Shown: positions 1 through 9,708 of the stretch, in pieces
Numbering within the stretch: the stretch's first letter is position 1
Layout: every line of letters begins with the position of its first letter
Assembly (NCBI GenBank): GCA_002837195.1
Contig: KZ478059.1
Coordinates: 682,001-746,000 of the forward strand
Direction of reading: 5' to 3'
Source: Enterobacterales bacterium CwR94
GTDB lineage: Bacteria; Pseudomonadota; Gammaproteobacteria; Enterobacterales; Enterobacteriaceae
DNA length: 64,000 nt
Translations under genes and position numbers: made by a program
Notes under the pieces: model-generated
The model's database searches: none
What the model was told of the DNA's origin: nothing
What the model saw: only the letters and a program-made list of their open reading frames with translations

Positions 1-581
1 GGCACCGATTGCAACGCTGACAGCGGCAGCGCGCCGTCGCCCACCAGCGCGGGAAACGCCAGCGGATCAAACACCACGTCTACGCCCTCATCGGTTAAGT
101 GCTCCACCTGAAAGTGCAGCTCTCGCAGCGTGGCCAGTTCAAAAAAACCAATACCGACATCCACCGTATGACTGTTGAGCGCCTCCAGCAGTTGGTCAGC
201 ACTCAGCACGGCAACCTTGTAGTCTAATAAGGGATAGCGTGACTGACTGACCTTCAGCAATTGTGCGAGCGAGATGCTGCATTGCGGTACGACGCCAATG
301 CGCAGCAGACCGCTGGCCCCCTGCTTGAGGGACTCCACCTCCAGCTTTAATCCCTGATACACCGAAACGATTTCTCGCGCCCAGCTCAAAACACGTTCAC
401 CTTCTGGCGTGAAACCACTAAAGCTGTTACTGCGGGTGATGAGCGAGACGCCCAGCTCTTGTTCTAAATTCTTGAGGCGCATCGACAGCGTCGGCTGGCT
501 GACGAAACTGGCTTGTGCCGCGCGACCAAAGTGGCGAGTTTTTTCCAGATTAACCAGATAAAGCAGTTGTTTAATGTCCAT
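1..581 (-). CDS. LysR-type transcriptional regulator, cut by window edge
   Basis: The reading frame starts at 581 on the minus strand (MDIKQLLYLVNLEKTRHFGR) and stays open for 193 codons to the window edge, so the C-terminus is missing. The first 60 residues are a LysR winged helix-turn-helix (GRAAQASFVSQPTLSMRLKN, then ELGVSLITR); the start of the periplasmic-binding-like effector domain follows (LLRIGVVPQ). It is transcribed away from the YdeP-type oxidoreductase at 730, the usual layout for a LysR regulator and its target, with a palindrome between them at 616-638. The effector is unknown. Confidence 0.9.
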   Translation of the reverse strand, partial: MDIKQLLYLVNLEKTRHFGRAAQASFVSQPTLSMRLKNLEQELGVSLITRSNSFSGFTPEGERVLSWAREIVSVYQGLKLEVESLKQGASGLLRIGVVPQCSISLAQLLKVSQSRYPLLDYKVAVLSADQLLEALNSHTVDVGIGFFELATLRELHFQVEHLTDEGVDVVFDPLAFPALVGDGALPLSALQSV

Positions 582-615
582 CAGCGATCCCGAGCCCAAA
601 AAGCGTGCCGTTATC

Positions 616-638
616 ATAGAGCACATCTATCGCTCTAT
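616..638. promoter_or_regulatory. Candidate LysR-type operator
   Basis: The perfect inverted repeat ATAGAG-N11-CTCTAT lies in the 148 bp gap between the divergent lysR and oxidoreductase genes. It has the size and T-N11-A architecture of LysR recognition sites. That the adjacent regulator binds here is inference. Confidence 0.5.
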
Positions 639-729
639 CACGCTATTCGATTAGACAGTGCGCAGGGGGTCACTCAAAATCCAACCTAAGAGCAATCTAT
701 TTCTAACAAACAAATAACAAGTCATCGCC

Positions 730-3036
730 ATGAAATTCAAAACTGAAATTAAGCCCTATCACGCTGCCGCAGGTGGGCTGGGATCGCTAAAGTCCACAAC
801 CCGCTTTGTGTTCGAGAGCAAACAGATCCTCAAGAATATGCGCAATTTATTGCGTGTTAATCAGGCCAAAGGCTTTGACTGCCCGGGTTGCGCCTGGGGC
901 GATGACAACAAGAGCACCTTTAGTTTCTGTGAAAACGGCGCCAAAGCCGTGACCTGGGAAGCGACACGACGCATTGTCGATGGGTCTTTTTTTGCCGAAC
1001 ACAGCGTGGCGCGTCTGGCACAGCAGAGCGATTACTATTTGGAATATCAGGGTCGCCTGGTCGAGCCTTTACGCTATAACCAACAAACCGACCACTACGA
1101 ACCCATTAGTTGGGACGAGGCCTTCAGCCTGATCGCCTCACATATCCGGCACATGTCTACCCCCGATGAAATGGCACTTTATACGTCGGGCCGCGCCAGT
1201 AACGAAGCCTCCTGGTTGTATCAACTGTTTGGGCGGATGGTGGGCACCAATAACTTTCCTGACTGCTCGAATATGTGTCATGAAGCCAGCGGTGTCGGGT
1301 TAAAACGCAGCATTGGCGTTGGCAAAGGCACTATCCGCCTGGCGGATTTTGATCAGGCCGATGCCATTTTTGTGTTTGGACAGAACCCCGGTACCAATCA
1401 TCCCCGGATGTTGCACAGCCTGCGACACGCCGCAGACAATGGCGCCAGTATTGTCACCTTTAACACCTTACGCGAGCGTGGTCTGGAGCGTTTTGCCGAT
1501 CCGCAAAAACCGCTGGAGCTGCTCACGCCAAAATCCGGCATGATTAGTTCTGCCTATTACCAGCCAAAACTCGGCGGGGATATGGCGGCGGTGCGCGGTA
1601 TGGTCAAAGCCTTATTGGAAACCGATCGCCAGTTGCGCGCTGAAAAACAGCGAGGATTGTTTGACGATGCGTTTATCGCGCAACACACCACCGGTGTGGA
1701 TGACTGGTTGGCGGCGGTAGAGGCCACAACGTGGGAAGCGATTGTAATGCAGTCCGGGCTGAGTGAAGCGCAGATCCGTGAAGCGGCGGGCATCTATCAG
1801 CGCGCAGAGCGTGTGATTTGTACCTGGGCGATGGGCATTACCCAGCACAAACACTCCGTGGATACCGTACGCGAAATTACCAATCTGCAATTGCTGTTTG
1901 GTCAGCTAGGTAAACCCGGCGCGGGATTGTGCCCTGTGCGCGGTCACAGCAATGTGCAAGGGAACCGCACCATGGGTATCGATGAGAAACCCTCTGCGGC
2001 TTTCCTGGCGGCGCTAGAGCAGCATTTTGACTTCGCTGCGCCACAGACTGCGGGCTACAACACCGTGGAAGCGATTGAAGCGATGATGCAGGATAAGGTG
2101 AAGGTGCTTATCGCATTGGGCGGTAATCTCGCGGCCGCCGCCCCCGACTCACCACGCACCGCGGCAGCAATGCAGCGTTGCGAACTGTTGGTGCATATCA
2201 GCACGAAAATGAATCGCAGCCACTTACTGCCAGCTCAGCGCGATACGTTGATTTTACCGACGCTGGGACGTACAGAAGCGGATATCCAGTCAGGCGGCCC
2301 ACAATTTATCACGGTTGAAGATTCGTTTTCGATGGTACATGCCTCTGAAGGACTGAATCCCCCACTGGCGACCACCCAACGTTCAGAAACTGCCATTGTC
2401 GCCGGGATTGCGCATGCCACACTCGGCAGCGAAAAAGTCGACTGGCTGGGACTGGCCGCCGACTACAATCGCATACGCGATCATATTGCCGCGACCATTC
2501 CCGGCTTTCATGATTTCAATGCCCGTTGTGAAGCGCCTGGTGGATTTTACCTCGGCAACGCCGCCGCTGAACTGCGCTTTAATACACCGGGTAATAAAGC
2601 GGCGTTTAGCGCCGCCAGCCTCCCGGAACACCTGTTCCCACAACGCGCGCAGCAGGCCCCTTTTACTCTGCAAACCTTACGGTCTCACGATCAGTACAAC
2701 ACCACTATCTATGGTCTTGATGATCGCTATCGTGGCGTCTACGGTCAACGTGAAGTGCTGTTTATCAATGCACAGGATATTGACGCGCTCGGCTTTCAGG
2801 CCGGCGATGAAGTGGATATTGAGACCTTGTGGGATGATGGCATCACGCGCCGCGTTGAACGTTTCAAGCTGGTGCCCTATGCCATTCCTCGCGGCAATCT
2901 GGCGGCCTACTATCCTGAAACCAATCCGCTGGTTCCGCTGAACAGTTTTGGTGATGGCAGTGGCACGCCGACCTCAAAATCGATACCGGTCAGCCTCCAA
3001 CTTTCCCGCAATACGCCATCGTTGCGCATTGCCTGA
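730..3036 (+). CDS. YdeP/FdhF-family molybdopterin oxidoreductase, alpha subunit
   Basis: This is a 768-residue cytoplasmic enzyme (no signal peptide) of the formate-dehydrogenase-like family typified by E. coli YdeP (759 aa). The N-terminus has a CPGC motif (C51, C54) and a later Cys67, likely iron-sulphur ligands. The sequence NNFPDCSNMCHEASG near 174-188 aligns with the FdhF active-site segment, with Cys183 where FdhF has selenocysteine, so a Cys-ligated molybdenum centre is expected. The C-terminal part (from about 650) is the molybdopterin dinucleotide-binding domain. The substrate is unknown; E. coli YdeP has been linked to acid resistance. No electron-transfer partner gene is adjacent. 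Confidence 0.88.
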   Translation: MKFKTEIKPYHAAAGGLGSLKSTTRFVFESKQILKNMRNLLRVNQAKGFDCPGCAWGDDNKSTFSFCENGAKAVTWEATRRIVDGSFFAEHSVARLAQQSDYYLEYQGRLVEPLRYNQQTDHYEPISWDEAFSLIASHIRHMSTPDEMALYTSGRASNEASWLYQLFGRMVGTNNFPDCSNMCHEASGVGLKRSIGVGKGTIRLADFDQADAIFVFGQNPGTNHPRMLHSLRHAADNGASIVTFNTLRERGLERFADPQKPLELLTPKSGMISSAYYQPKLGGDMAAVRGMVKALLETDRQLRAEKQRGLFDDAFIAQHTTGVDDWLAAVEATTWEAIVMQSGLSEAQIREAAGIYQRAERVICTWAMGITQHKHSVDTVREITNLQLLFGQLGKPGAGLCPVRGHSNVQGNRTMGIDEKPSAAFLAALEQHFDFAAPQTAGYNTVEAIEAMMQDKVKVLIALGGNLAAAAPDSPRTAAAMQRCELLVHISTKMNRSHLLPAQRDTLILPTLGRTEADIQSGGPQFITVEDSFSMVHASEGLNPPLATTQRSETAIVAGIAHATLGSEKVDWLGLAADYNRIRDHIAATIPGFHDFNARCEAPGGFYLGNAAAELRFNTPGNKAAFSAASLPEHLFPQRAQQAPFTLQTLRSHDQYNTTIYGLDDRYRGVYGQREVLFINAQDIDALGFQAGDEVDIETLWDDGITRRVERFKLVPYAIPRGNLAAYYPETNPLVPLNSFGDGSGTPTSKSIPVSLQLSRNTPSLRIA

Positions 3037-3137
3037 TACAGGCCCGCCAACCCGCGTGCGTAAAAGATTAACCTTGCCGCACGCCGGGGTTTCGCGTAAA
3101 ACTGTCAGCCGCTCTTAGGCCACGAAAAAAGTGTATT

Positions 3138-5069
3138 ATGTTCCAGGACAACCCGCTGCTCGCGCAGCTTAAAGAGAAACTTCATTCCCAGACGCCACGC
3201 GTTGAAGGTGTTGTAAAAGGCACTGATAAGGGTTTCGGCTTTTTAGAAGTCGACGCGCAAAAAAGCTACTTTATTCCCCCACCTTTTATGAAAAAGGTCA
3301 TGCATGGTGACCGCATTGTCGCCGTCCTGAATACGGAAAAAGAGCGTGAGACCGTCGATCCCGAAACACTGGTTGAGCCGTTCCTGACTCGCTTTGTCGG
3401 CCGCGTCCAAAAGAAAGATGACCGCCTGTCTATCGTCCCCGACCATCCCCTGTTGAAAGATGCGATTCAATGCCGCGCCGAGCGTCATATTCAGCATGAT
3501 TTCCAGGCGGGAGACTGGGCCGTAGCAGAAATGCGCCGTCATCCTCTGAAAGGTGACCGCGGTTTTTATGCCGAACTGACCGAATTTATCACCAACGGCG
3601 ACGATCCCCTGGTGCCGTGGTGGGTGACATTGTCACGTCACAATCTGGAGCGTGAAGCGCCAGATGTCCAGCCAGAAGCGATGCTGGATGAAGGTTTACA
3701 GCGCGAAGATCTGACTGCGCTGACCTTTGTCACCATTGACAGCGCCAGTACGGAAGACATGGATGATGCCCTGTTCATCACCGAAACCGCTGATGGCAAA
3801 ATGCAGCTTACTGTCGCGATTGCCGATCCGACCGCCTATGTTGCCGCAGGCACGGCGTTGGATAATGTGGCCGCTGAACGCGCATTTACCAATTACCTGC
3901 CCGGCTTCAATATTCCTATGTTGCCTCGCCAACTGTCTGACGATGTTTGTTCACTGCGTGCAAATGAACGTCGCCCGGCACTGGCATGCGAATTTACCGT
4001 GGCAGATGATGGTGAAATCAGTGACATTCGCTTCTTTGCCGCCTGGGTCGAGTCGAAAGCCAAACTGGCTTACGACGACGTCTCCGACTGGTTAGAGAAC
4101 ACCGGCAGTTGGCAACCGGCTAACGAGGCGATCGCGCAGCAGTTAACTCTGCTTAACCGCCTGTGCCAGGCCCGTACAGCATGGCGTCATGCGCATGCGC
4201 TGGTGTTCAAAGACCGTCCTGATTACCGCTTTGTACTGGGTGAAAAAGGCGAAGTGTTGGATATCGTTGCTGAACCACGCCGAATTGCTAATCGCATTGT
4301 CGAAGAGTCGATGATTGCTGCCAATACCTGTGCAGGTAAAGTGCTGCAAGAAAAACTGGGCTACGGCATCTACAACGTGCACTTAGGCTTTGATGTGGCG
4401 AATGCAGAATTAGCAGCTGCGGCACTTGCAGGGCATGGCGTGAACGTCGATCCTGCTGCTATTGCCACTTTAGAGGGCTTCCGCCAACTGCGTCGCCAGC
4501 TCGATCAAGAGCCGACACAATATTTGGACAGCCGCATCCGTCGTTTCCAGAGCTTTGCTGAAATCAGTGCTGAACCCGGCCCGCATTTCGGTATGGGACT
4601 GGAAGCCTACGCCACCTGGACCTCACCGATCCGTAAATTTGGCGACATGGTTAACCACCGTTTGCTGAAAGCGATCATCAAAGGGGAAAGTGCCCAGCGT
4701 CCAGACGAGAGTGTGACACTACGCATGGCAGAGCGTCGCCGGCAAAACCGTATGGCGGAACGCGATGTCGGGGACTGGTTGTATGCACGTTTCCTGCAGC
4801 CTGCTGCCGGGACCGATCAACGCTTCCAGGCTGAGATCATTGACGTTTCCCGTGGCGGTATGCGCGTACGCCTGACCGAGACCGGTGCCGTCGCCTTTAT
4901 TCCTGCTCCTTTCATTCACGCCGTGCGCGATGAAATGGTGTGCAGTCAGGAAAATGGCACCGTGCAGTTGAAGGGTGAAGTGGCCTACCGCGTTACCGAT
5001 ATTATTGACGTAACGATCGCCGAAGTGCGCATGGAAACCCGCAGCATCGTTGCCCGCCCCGCCGTCTAA
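3138..5069 (+). CDS. rnb: Exoribonuclease II
   Basis: RNase II degrades single-stranded RNA 3'-5' processively. At 643 residues it is one shorter than the E. coli enzyme and close to identical along its length. Order of domains: two N-terminal cold-shock domains ([16 protein letters not shown]), the RNB catalytic domain, and a C-terminal S1 domain (about 560-640). The four magnesium-binding aspartates fall exactly at D201, D207, D209 and D210 ([15 protein letters not shown]). It is monocistronic, with a stem-loop just after the stop. Confidence 0.98.
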   Translation: MFQDNPLLAQLKEKLHSQTPRVEGVVKGTDKGFGFLEVDAQKSYFIPPPFMKKVMHGDRIVAVLNTEKERETVDPETLVEPFLTRFVGRVQKKDDRLSIVPDHPLLKDAIQCRAERHIQHDFQAGDWAVAEMRRHPLKGDRGFYAELTEFITNGDDPLVPWWVTLSRHNLEREAPDVQPEAMLDEGLQREDLTALTFVTIDSASTEDMDDALFITETADGKMQLTVAIADPTAYVAAGTALDNVAAERAFTNYLPGFNIPMLPRQLSDDVCSLRANERRPALACEFTVADDGEISDIRFFAAWVESKAKLAYDDVSDWLENTGSWQPANEAIAQQLTLLNRLCQARTAWRHAHALVFKDRPDYRFVLGEKGEVLDIVAEPRRIANRIVEESMIAANTCAGKVLQEKLGYGIYNVHLGFDVANAELAAAALAGHGVNVDPAAIATLEGFRQLRRQLDQEPTQYLDSRIRRFQSFAEISAEPGPHFGMGLEAYATWTSPIRKFGDMVNHRLLKAIIKGESAQRPDESVTLRMAERRRQNRMAERDVGDWLYARFLQPAAGTDQRFQAEIIDVSRGGMRVRLTETGAVAFIPAPFIHAVRDEMVCSQENGTVQLKGEVAYRVTDIIDVTIAEVRMETRSIVARPAV

Positions 5070-5080
5070 AACCCGCTGTA

Positions 5081-5114
5081 AACTCAGGCGCATACCTTGC
5101 GTCTGAGTTATTTG
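5081..5114 (+). terminator. Terminator after rnb
   Basis: An 11-12 bp stem (AACTCAGGCGC / GCGTCTGAGTT with one wobble) starts 12 bases after the rnb stop and runs into a short T-rich stretch. Confidence 0.65.
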
Positions 5115-5223
5115 TTAAAAAATTGTTTATCCCCTCACACTTCTTTACACATTAACTTTCGTAAACAAAATTTCGCACTACTTTAAGGTGGAGTCTATTT
5201 TGGACCTGCTAAGGAGTAATGTG

Positions 5224-7293
5224 ATGAAAAACATCAAGAGCAGCCTGCTTTGGTTAGCCGTTGCGCTAATAGGTGCAGGTGCCTTTGCGATGCTGGCACT
5301 GAATCGAGGCGAGCACGTCAATGCACTGTGGCTGGTGGTTGCTGCTGTCGCATGTTACAGCATCGCTTATCGTTTCTATGGTCTGTTTATTGCCAAACGC
5401 GTCTTTGAACTGGATGACCGTCGCCTTACCCCTGCTGAACGTCTTAATGATGGTTTGGACTATGTGCCCACCAATAAATGGGTACTTTTTGGACACCACT
5501 TTGCCGCTATTGCCGGTGCGGGCCCGCTTGTCGGCCCCATTTTGGCTGCGCAGATGGGCTTTTTACCCGGCACCATCTGGATTTTGGTCGGGGTAATGCT
5601 CGCCGGTGCGGTACAGGATTTCCTCGTGTTGTTTATTTCAACGCGGCGTGATGGTCGCTCCCTCGGTGAAATGGCGCGCCAGGAGCTGGGCGCCTTTGCC
5701 GGTATCATTACGATGCTGGGTGCACTCGGCGTCATGATTATTATCCTGTCGGCACTGGCATTGGTGGTGGTCAAAGCGCTGGCCCACAGCCCCTGGGGCT
5801 TATTCACCATTGCCGCGACCATTCCCATCGCCCTGTTTATGGGCGTATATATGCGCTTTCTGCGGCCAGGGAAAATTGCTGAGGTTTCGCTGATCGGCTT
5901 TGTATTGATGATGGCGGCCATTGTTTATGGCGGTGACATCGCCCAGCACCCGTATTGGGGCCCCTTTTTCACCCTGCAAGGCACCAGCCTGACGTGGGTG
6001 TTAGTGATTTACGGTTTTATCGCATCGGTGCTGCCCGTATGGCTGCTGTTGGCCCCGCGTGATTATCTGTCAACCTTTCTGAAAATTGGTGTCATCGTCG
6101 GGCTGGCTATCGGTATTGTTTTTGCAATGCCGGAAATGAAAATGCCTGCCGTGACGCGCTTTATCGATGGCTCTGGCCCCGTCTTTTCGGGTTCACTGTT
6201 CCCGTTCCTGTTTATTACCATTGCCTGTGGGGCCATCTCCGGCTTCCACGCCCTGGTATCCAGTGGCACCACCCCGAAACTGGTGGAGCGTGAAAGCCAC
6301 ACGTTTTTTATCGGCTATGGCGCGATGCTGATGGAATCCTTTGTGGCGATTATGGCGCTGATTTGTGCTTCGGTATTGGATCCGGGCGTCTACTTCGCCA
6401 TGAACTCTCCTGCTGCGCTGATAGGCACCACCGTGGAAAGCGCGTCGCAGGCGATCAACAGTTGGGGCTTTGTGATCACGCCGGAGGCCCTGACCACCAT
6501 TGCGCAGGAAGTCGGTGAAGGCACTATTTTGTCGCGTGCCGGTGGCGCCCCGACCTTTGCGGTAGGGATGGCGCATATCATCACCGAAGTGTTTAACAGC
6601 CGTGCGATGATGGCGTTTTGGTATCACTTCGCCATTTTGTTTGAAGCGCTGTTTATTCTGACCGCCGTGGACGCAGGGACCCGTGCTTGTCGTTTTATGG
6701 TGCAGGACCTGGTCGGTACCGTGGTGCCATCACTGGCGAATAACCGCTCCTGGTTCGGCAATCTGGCCGGTACGGCAGTGGCCGTTGCGGGTTGGGGATT
6801 CTTCGTTTACCAGGGCGTTATCGACCCCTTAGGCGGGATCAACACGCTGTGGCCACTGTTTGGTATCGGCAATCAGATGTTGGCTTCTATGGCACTGATC
6901 CTTGGCACGGTGGTGTTGTTTAAAATGAAAAAGCAACGCTATGCCTGGGTCACCATCGTACCCACGGTCTGGCTGTTTATTACTTCAATGACGGCGGGTT
7001 TCCAAAAAATATTCCATGAGAAGCCGAGCATTGGTTTCCTGGCGCAAGCCAAAAAATTCAGCACCGGCATCAACGAAGGCGTGATTATTGCTCCCGCCAA
7101 AACCCTCCAGGATATGCAGACCATTGTGTTGAGCAATCAAATCAACGCAGCACTTTGCGGCTTCTTTATGCTGGTGGCGATAACCATGCTGGTCTCTTCC
7201 CTGTTTGTTATTCGTCGCGCGTTACGCAGTTCAACGCCCACGACGCATGAAGCCCCTATTTCATTACGACCGGAGGGACAACAGCGTGGCTAA
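5224..7293 (+). CDS. cstA: CstA-family carbon starvation / peptide-pyruvate transporter
   Basis: A 689-residue inner-membrane protein of the CstA/BtsT family, which takes up peptides and pyruvate. Family hallmarks include GHHFAAIAGAGPLVGP, VQDFLVLFISTRRDG, FLFITIACGAISGFHALVSSG and WPLFGIGNQML; at least 14 membrane segments are visible. An in-frame start exists at 5188, but ATG 5224 has AAGGAG at 5211-5216 and gives the usual N-terminus. It resembles both CstA and BtsT of E. coli (for example YWGPFFTLQGTSLTW is BtsT-like), so it is probably an additional paralogue in this lineage. It overlaps the next gene by 8 bases. Confidence 0.9.
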   Translation: MKNIKSSLLWLAVALIGAGAFAMLALNRGEHVNALWLVVAAVACYSIAYRFYGLFIAKRVFELDDRRLTPAERLNDGLDYVPTNKWVLFGHHFAAIAGAGPLVGPILAAQMGFLPGTIWILVGVMLAGAVQDFLVLFISTRRDGRSLGEMARQELGAFAGIITMLGALGVMIIILSALALVVVKALAHSPWGLFTIAATIPIALFMGVYMRFLRPGKIAEVSLIGFVLMMAAIVYGGDIAQHPYWGPFFTLQGTSLTWVLVIYGFIASVLPVWLLLAPRDYLSTFLKIGVIVGLAIGIVFAMPEMKMPAVTRFIDGSGPVFSGSLFPFLFITIACGAISGFHALVSSGTTPKLVERESHTFFIGYGAMLMESFVAIMALICASVLDPGVYFAMNSPAALIGTTVESASQAINSWGFVITPEALTTIAQEVGEGTILSRAGGAPTFAVGMAHIITEVFNSRAMMAFWYHFAILFEALFILTAVDAGTRACRFMVQDLVGTVVPSLANNRSWFGNLAGTAVAVAGWGFFVYQGVIDPLGGINTLWPLFGIGNQMLASMALILGTVVLFKMKKQRYAWVTIVPTVWLFITSMTAGFQKIFHEKPSIGFLAQAKKFSTGINEGVIIAPAKTLQDMQTIVLSNQINAALCGFFMLVAITMLVSSLFVIRRALRSSTPTTHEAPISLRPEGQQRG

Positions 7294-7573
7294 ACACATT
7301 TACGCCGTTAAATCGCGGGCGTTACCCCTGCGGATTCGGCACTGCTCCCCCTTAGACGCTTTGCAGCGACAAACCGGCTGGCGTCTTTGGTGGTCACAGG
7401 TGCAGCAGAGTTTTCGGCTCATGGTCGGCGTGCGTGATTATGAGAACTATCTATGTCACATGCGCGAAAAACATCCTGAAAAAACGCCGATGAGTGAACG
7501 TGATTTTCATCGTTGGTGCCTCGATGCCCGCTTCCCCAGCGAGCCGGGAAAACTGGGGAAATGTCCCTGTTAA
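7286..7573 (+). CDS. YbdD/YjiX-family small protein
   Basis: The GTG start at 7286 overlaps the cstA stop and follows CGGAGGG at 7271-7277, giving 95 residues. The C-terminal two thirds match the YbdD family (LMVGVRDYENYLCHMREKHP, EKTPMS, final CPC). E. coli YbdD is about 65 residues, so this copy carries roughly 30 extra N-terminal residues. YbdD-type genes regularly follow cstA or btsT and the translational coupling here supports a partnership with the transporter. The biochemical role of the family is not established. Confidence 0.85.
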   Translation: MAKHIYAVKSRALPLRIRHCSPLDALQRQTGWRLWWSQVQQSFRLMVGVRDYENYLCHMREKHPEKTPMSERDFHRWCLDARFPSEPGKLGKCPC

Positions 7574-7579
7574 TCTGCG

Positions 7580-7608
7580 CCCCGGCTTCGTGCCGGGGTT
7601 TTCTTTTC
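7580..7608 (+). terminator. Terminator after cstA-ybdD
   Basis: The stem CCCCGGC-TTCGT-GCCGGGG is followed by a T-rich tract (TTTTCTTTTC): a textbook intrinsic terminator. Confidence 0.9.
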
Positions 7609-7632
7609 TCACCGGCCAAAAAATAAATATTG

Positions 7633-7639
7633 CTACACT
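7633..7639 (+). promoter_or_regulatory. Candidate sigma-S type -10 of rpfR
   Basis: CTACACT preceded by TG lies 81 bases upstream of the rpfR start. It resembles the RpoS-preferred -10 (CTAYACT). The E. coli orthologue is an RpoS-regulated gene as I recall, which fits, but no start site is mapped here. Confidence 0.4.
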
Positions 7640-7719
7640 CTTGTCATCCCGCGCGCCGCCGAATACTGTTGCTAAAATAATGAGATATCGCACAAAAATT
7701 GCTGCCACGAGGACGCTGT

Positions 7720-9705
7720 ATGATGGATGAACAGGGGATGACTCTGCTCTATACATGGTTCGGAACAACCAGTCCTTACTGGCGGCTGAGTATTGACAGT
7801 AATGCGCTGCATTTGGCAGCAGAAGAAGGCGCAGAGACACATATTGCGCTGCCGTTGACGCCGGGCCAAACCGCCATTATTCGTGGCATGACGGTGATTA
7901 CCTCCAGCGTTTCCCTGACGCTTTCGTTGCAAGGCACAGATGTTCCGGTGCATTTAGTCGGGCGTCGCGTTAACCAGTCGCAGTGGGCAGGTACCGCCTC
8001 TGCCTGGGAAGATACTCGCTCCGTTGCGCGCGATTTAGTCTCCGGTCTGTCGTTTGCTGAACAAGTGGTGTCAGAAGCCAATTCCGTCATTGTCATTGTT
8101 GACCATGCCGGGAATATTCAGCGCTTTAATCGATTGAGTGAAGAGTACACAGGTTTAAAAGAACAGGACGTTATTGGACGCAATGTCTTCCAGTTATTTA
8201 TGACGCGTAAGGAAGCCACCGCTTCCCGGCGTAATATCACGCGATTTTTCCAGGAAGGCAGCTCTTACGAAGTTGAACGCTGGATAAAGACCCGCAAAGG
8301 TCAAAGGTTATTTCTCTTTCGCAATAAATTCGTTCACAGCGGCAGTGGGAAAAATGAAATTTATCTCATCTGTTCAGGAACCGACATTACCGAGGAGCGT
8401 CGGGCGCAGGAACGCTTACGGCTGTTAGCCAACACCGATACCGTCACCGGTCTCCCCAATCGTAATGCTATTCATCTGAGCATCACAGAAGCGCTGGCAG
8501 AACGCAAAAATTCGGAACTGGGTATCGTCTATTTGGATCTCGATAACTTTAAAAAGGTCAATGATGCCTACGGGCACATGTTTGGTGACCAGTTGCTGCA
8601 AGCCGTATCGCTGGCGATTCTGAGTTGTCTGAATGAAAATCAGACGCTGGCGCGACTTGGCGGTGATGAGTTTGTGGTGATGGCACAGCACACCAGCCAG
8701 GCCGAACTGGAAGCCATGTCCTCGCGTATTCTGGAACGTTTACGCCAGCCCTTTCGTATCGGTTTGATCGAGATCTATTCTGGCTGCTCAATTGGTATTG
8801 CCCTTGCCCCACAACACGGTCACGATCGCGAAAGCCTGATCCGTAATGCCGACACCGCCATGTATACCGCGAAAGAGCACGGACGCGGCAAGTTTTGCGT
8901 ATTTTGTGCAGAGATGAATCAGCGTGTTTTTGAGTATTTGTGGTTGGATACCAATCTGCGTAAGGCGCTGGAGCATGAGCAATTGGTTATTCACTATCAG
9001 CCGAAACTGGACAGTGATAACCGTATCACCAGTGCCGAAGCGCTGGTGCGCTGGCAGTCGCCGGAACGCGGCATTGTTCCTCCCGCCGACTTTATCGCCT
9101 ATGCCGAAGAATCAGGCTTGATTGTCCCACTGGGGCGGTGGGTGATGCTGACCGTGCTAAAACAGATTATTCGCTGGCGTGAAAAAGGTCTGATTCTGCG
9201 GGTGGCCGTTAATGTGTCCGCTCGCCAGCTGATTGACCAAAGCATTCTAACCGATTTGAAACAGGCACTGGATGCCGCAGGCCTTGATCGCAGCCCTATC
9301 GATATTGAGCTAACTGAAAGCTGTCTTATCGAAAATGAAGAGCATACGCTAGCCTTGATGAATGCATTACGTGAGCTAGGGGCGGAAGTGCATCTTGATG
9401 ATTTTGGCACCGGCTACTCTTCCCTGTCCCAGTTGACCCGTGTGCCCATTAATGCCATTAAACTGGATCGCAGCTTTGTGCGAAATGTTAATTTACAGCC
9501 GGTGTCGCAGTCGCTGGTACGCGCGATTGTGGCAGTTGCGCGCGCTTTAGATTTGAAAGTGATTGCTGAAGGCATAGAAACCCAAGAAGAAGAGGCGTTT
9601 GTGGTCAGTAATGGTGTCGATGGCCGACAAGGTTATCTGTATGCGAAGCCAATGCCCGCTGAAGAGCTTGAGCACTGGCTAACGCGGCATCCTGCCCGAG
9701 ACTAG
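7720..9705 (+). CDS. rpfR: DSF receptor RpfR / c-di-GMP phosphodiesterase (PAS-GGDEF-EAL)
   Basis: The 661-residue protein starts at ATG 7720 and matches the length of E. coli PdeR (Gmr/YciR). Domains: N-terminal segment 1-100, the position of the RpfF-interaction domain described for Cronobacter RpfR; PAS about 105-230; GGDEF domain about 235-400 with an intact GGDEF at 314-318; EAL domain about 410-655 with EAL at 440-442, [10 protein letters not shown] and EGIET, all expected for an active phosphodiesterase. In Cronobacter and Burkholderia, DSF binding to the PAS domain stimulates c-di-GMP breakdown. The convergent rpfF gene ends 3 bases away, so this protein is better read as RpfR than as a signal-less PdeR. 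Confidence 0.93.
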   Translation: MMDEQGMTLLYTWFGTTSPYWRLSIDSNALHLAAEEGAETHIALPLTPGQTAIIRGMTVITSSVSLTLSLQGTDVPVHLVGRRVNQSQWAGTASAWEDTRSVARDLVSGLSFAEQVVSEANSVIVIVDHAGNIQRFNRLSEEYTGLKEQDVIGRNVFQLFMTRKEATASRRNITRFFQEGSSYEVERWIKTRKGQRLFLFRNKFVHSGSGKNEIYLICSGTDITEERRAQERLRLLANTDTVTGLPNRNAIHLSITEALAERKNSELGIVYLDLDNFKKVNDAYGHMFGDQLLQAVSLAILSCLNENQTLARLGGDEFVVMAQHTSQAELEAMSSRILERLRQPFRIGLIEIYSGCSIGIALAPQHGHDRESLIRNADTAMYTAKEHGRGKFCVFCAEMNQRVFEYLWLDTNLRKALEHEQLVIHYQPKLDSDNRITSAEALVRWQSPERGIVPPADFIAYAEESGLIVPLGRWVMLTVLKQIIRWREKGLILRVAVNVSARQLIDQSILTDLKQALDAAGLDRSPIDIELTESCLIENEEHTLALMNALRELGAEVHLDDFGTGYSSLSQLTRVPINAIKLDRSFVRNVNLQPVSQSLVRAIVAVARALDLKVIAEGIETQEEEAFVVSNGVDGRQGYLYAKPMPAEELEHWLTRHPARD

Positions 9706-9708
9706 TCC

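Noticed and set aside
5460-5921. Minus-strand 153-residue ORF within cstA
   Set aside because: It is antisense to membrane-helix coding sequence of a conserved gene.
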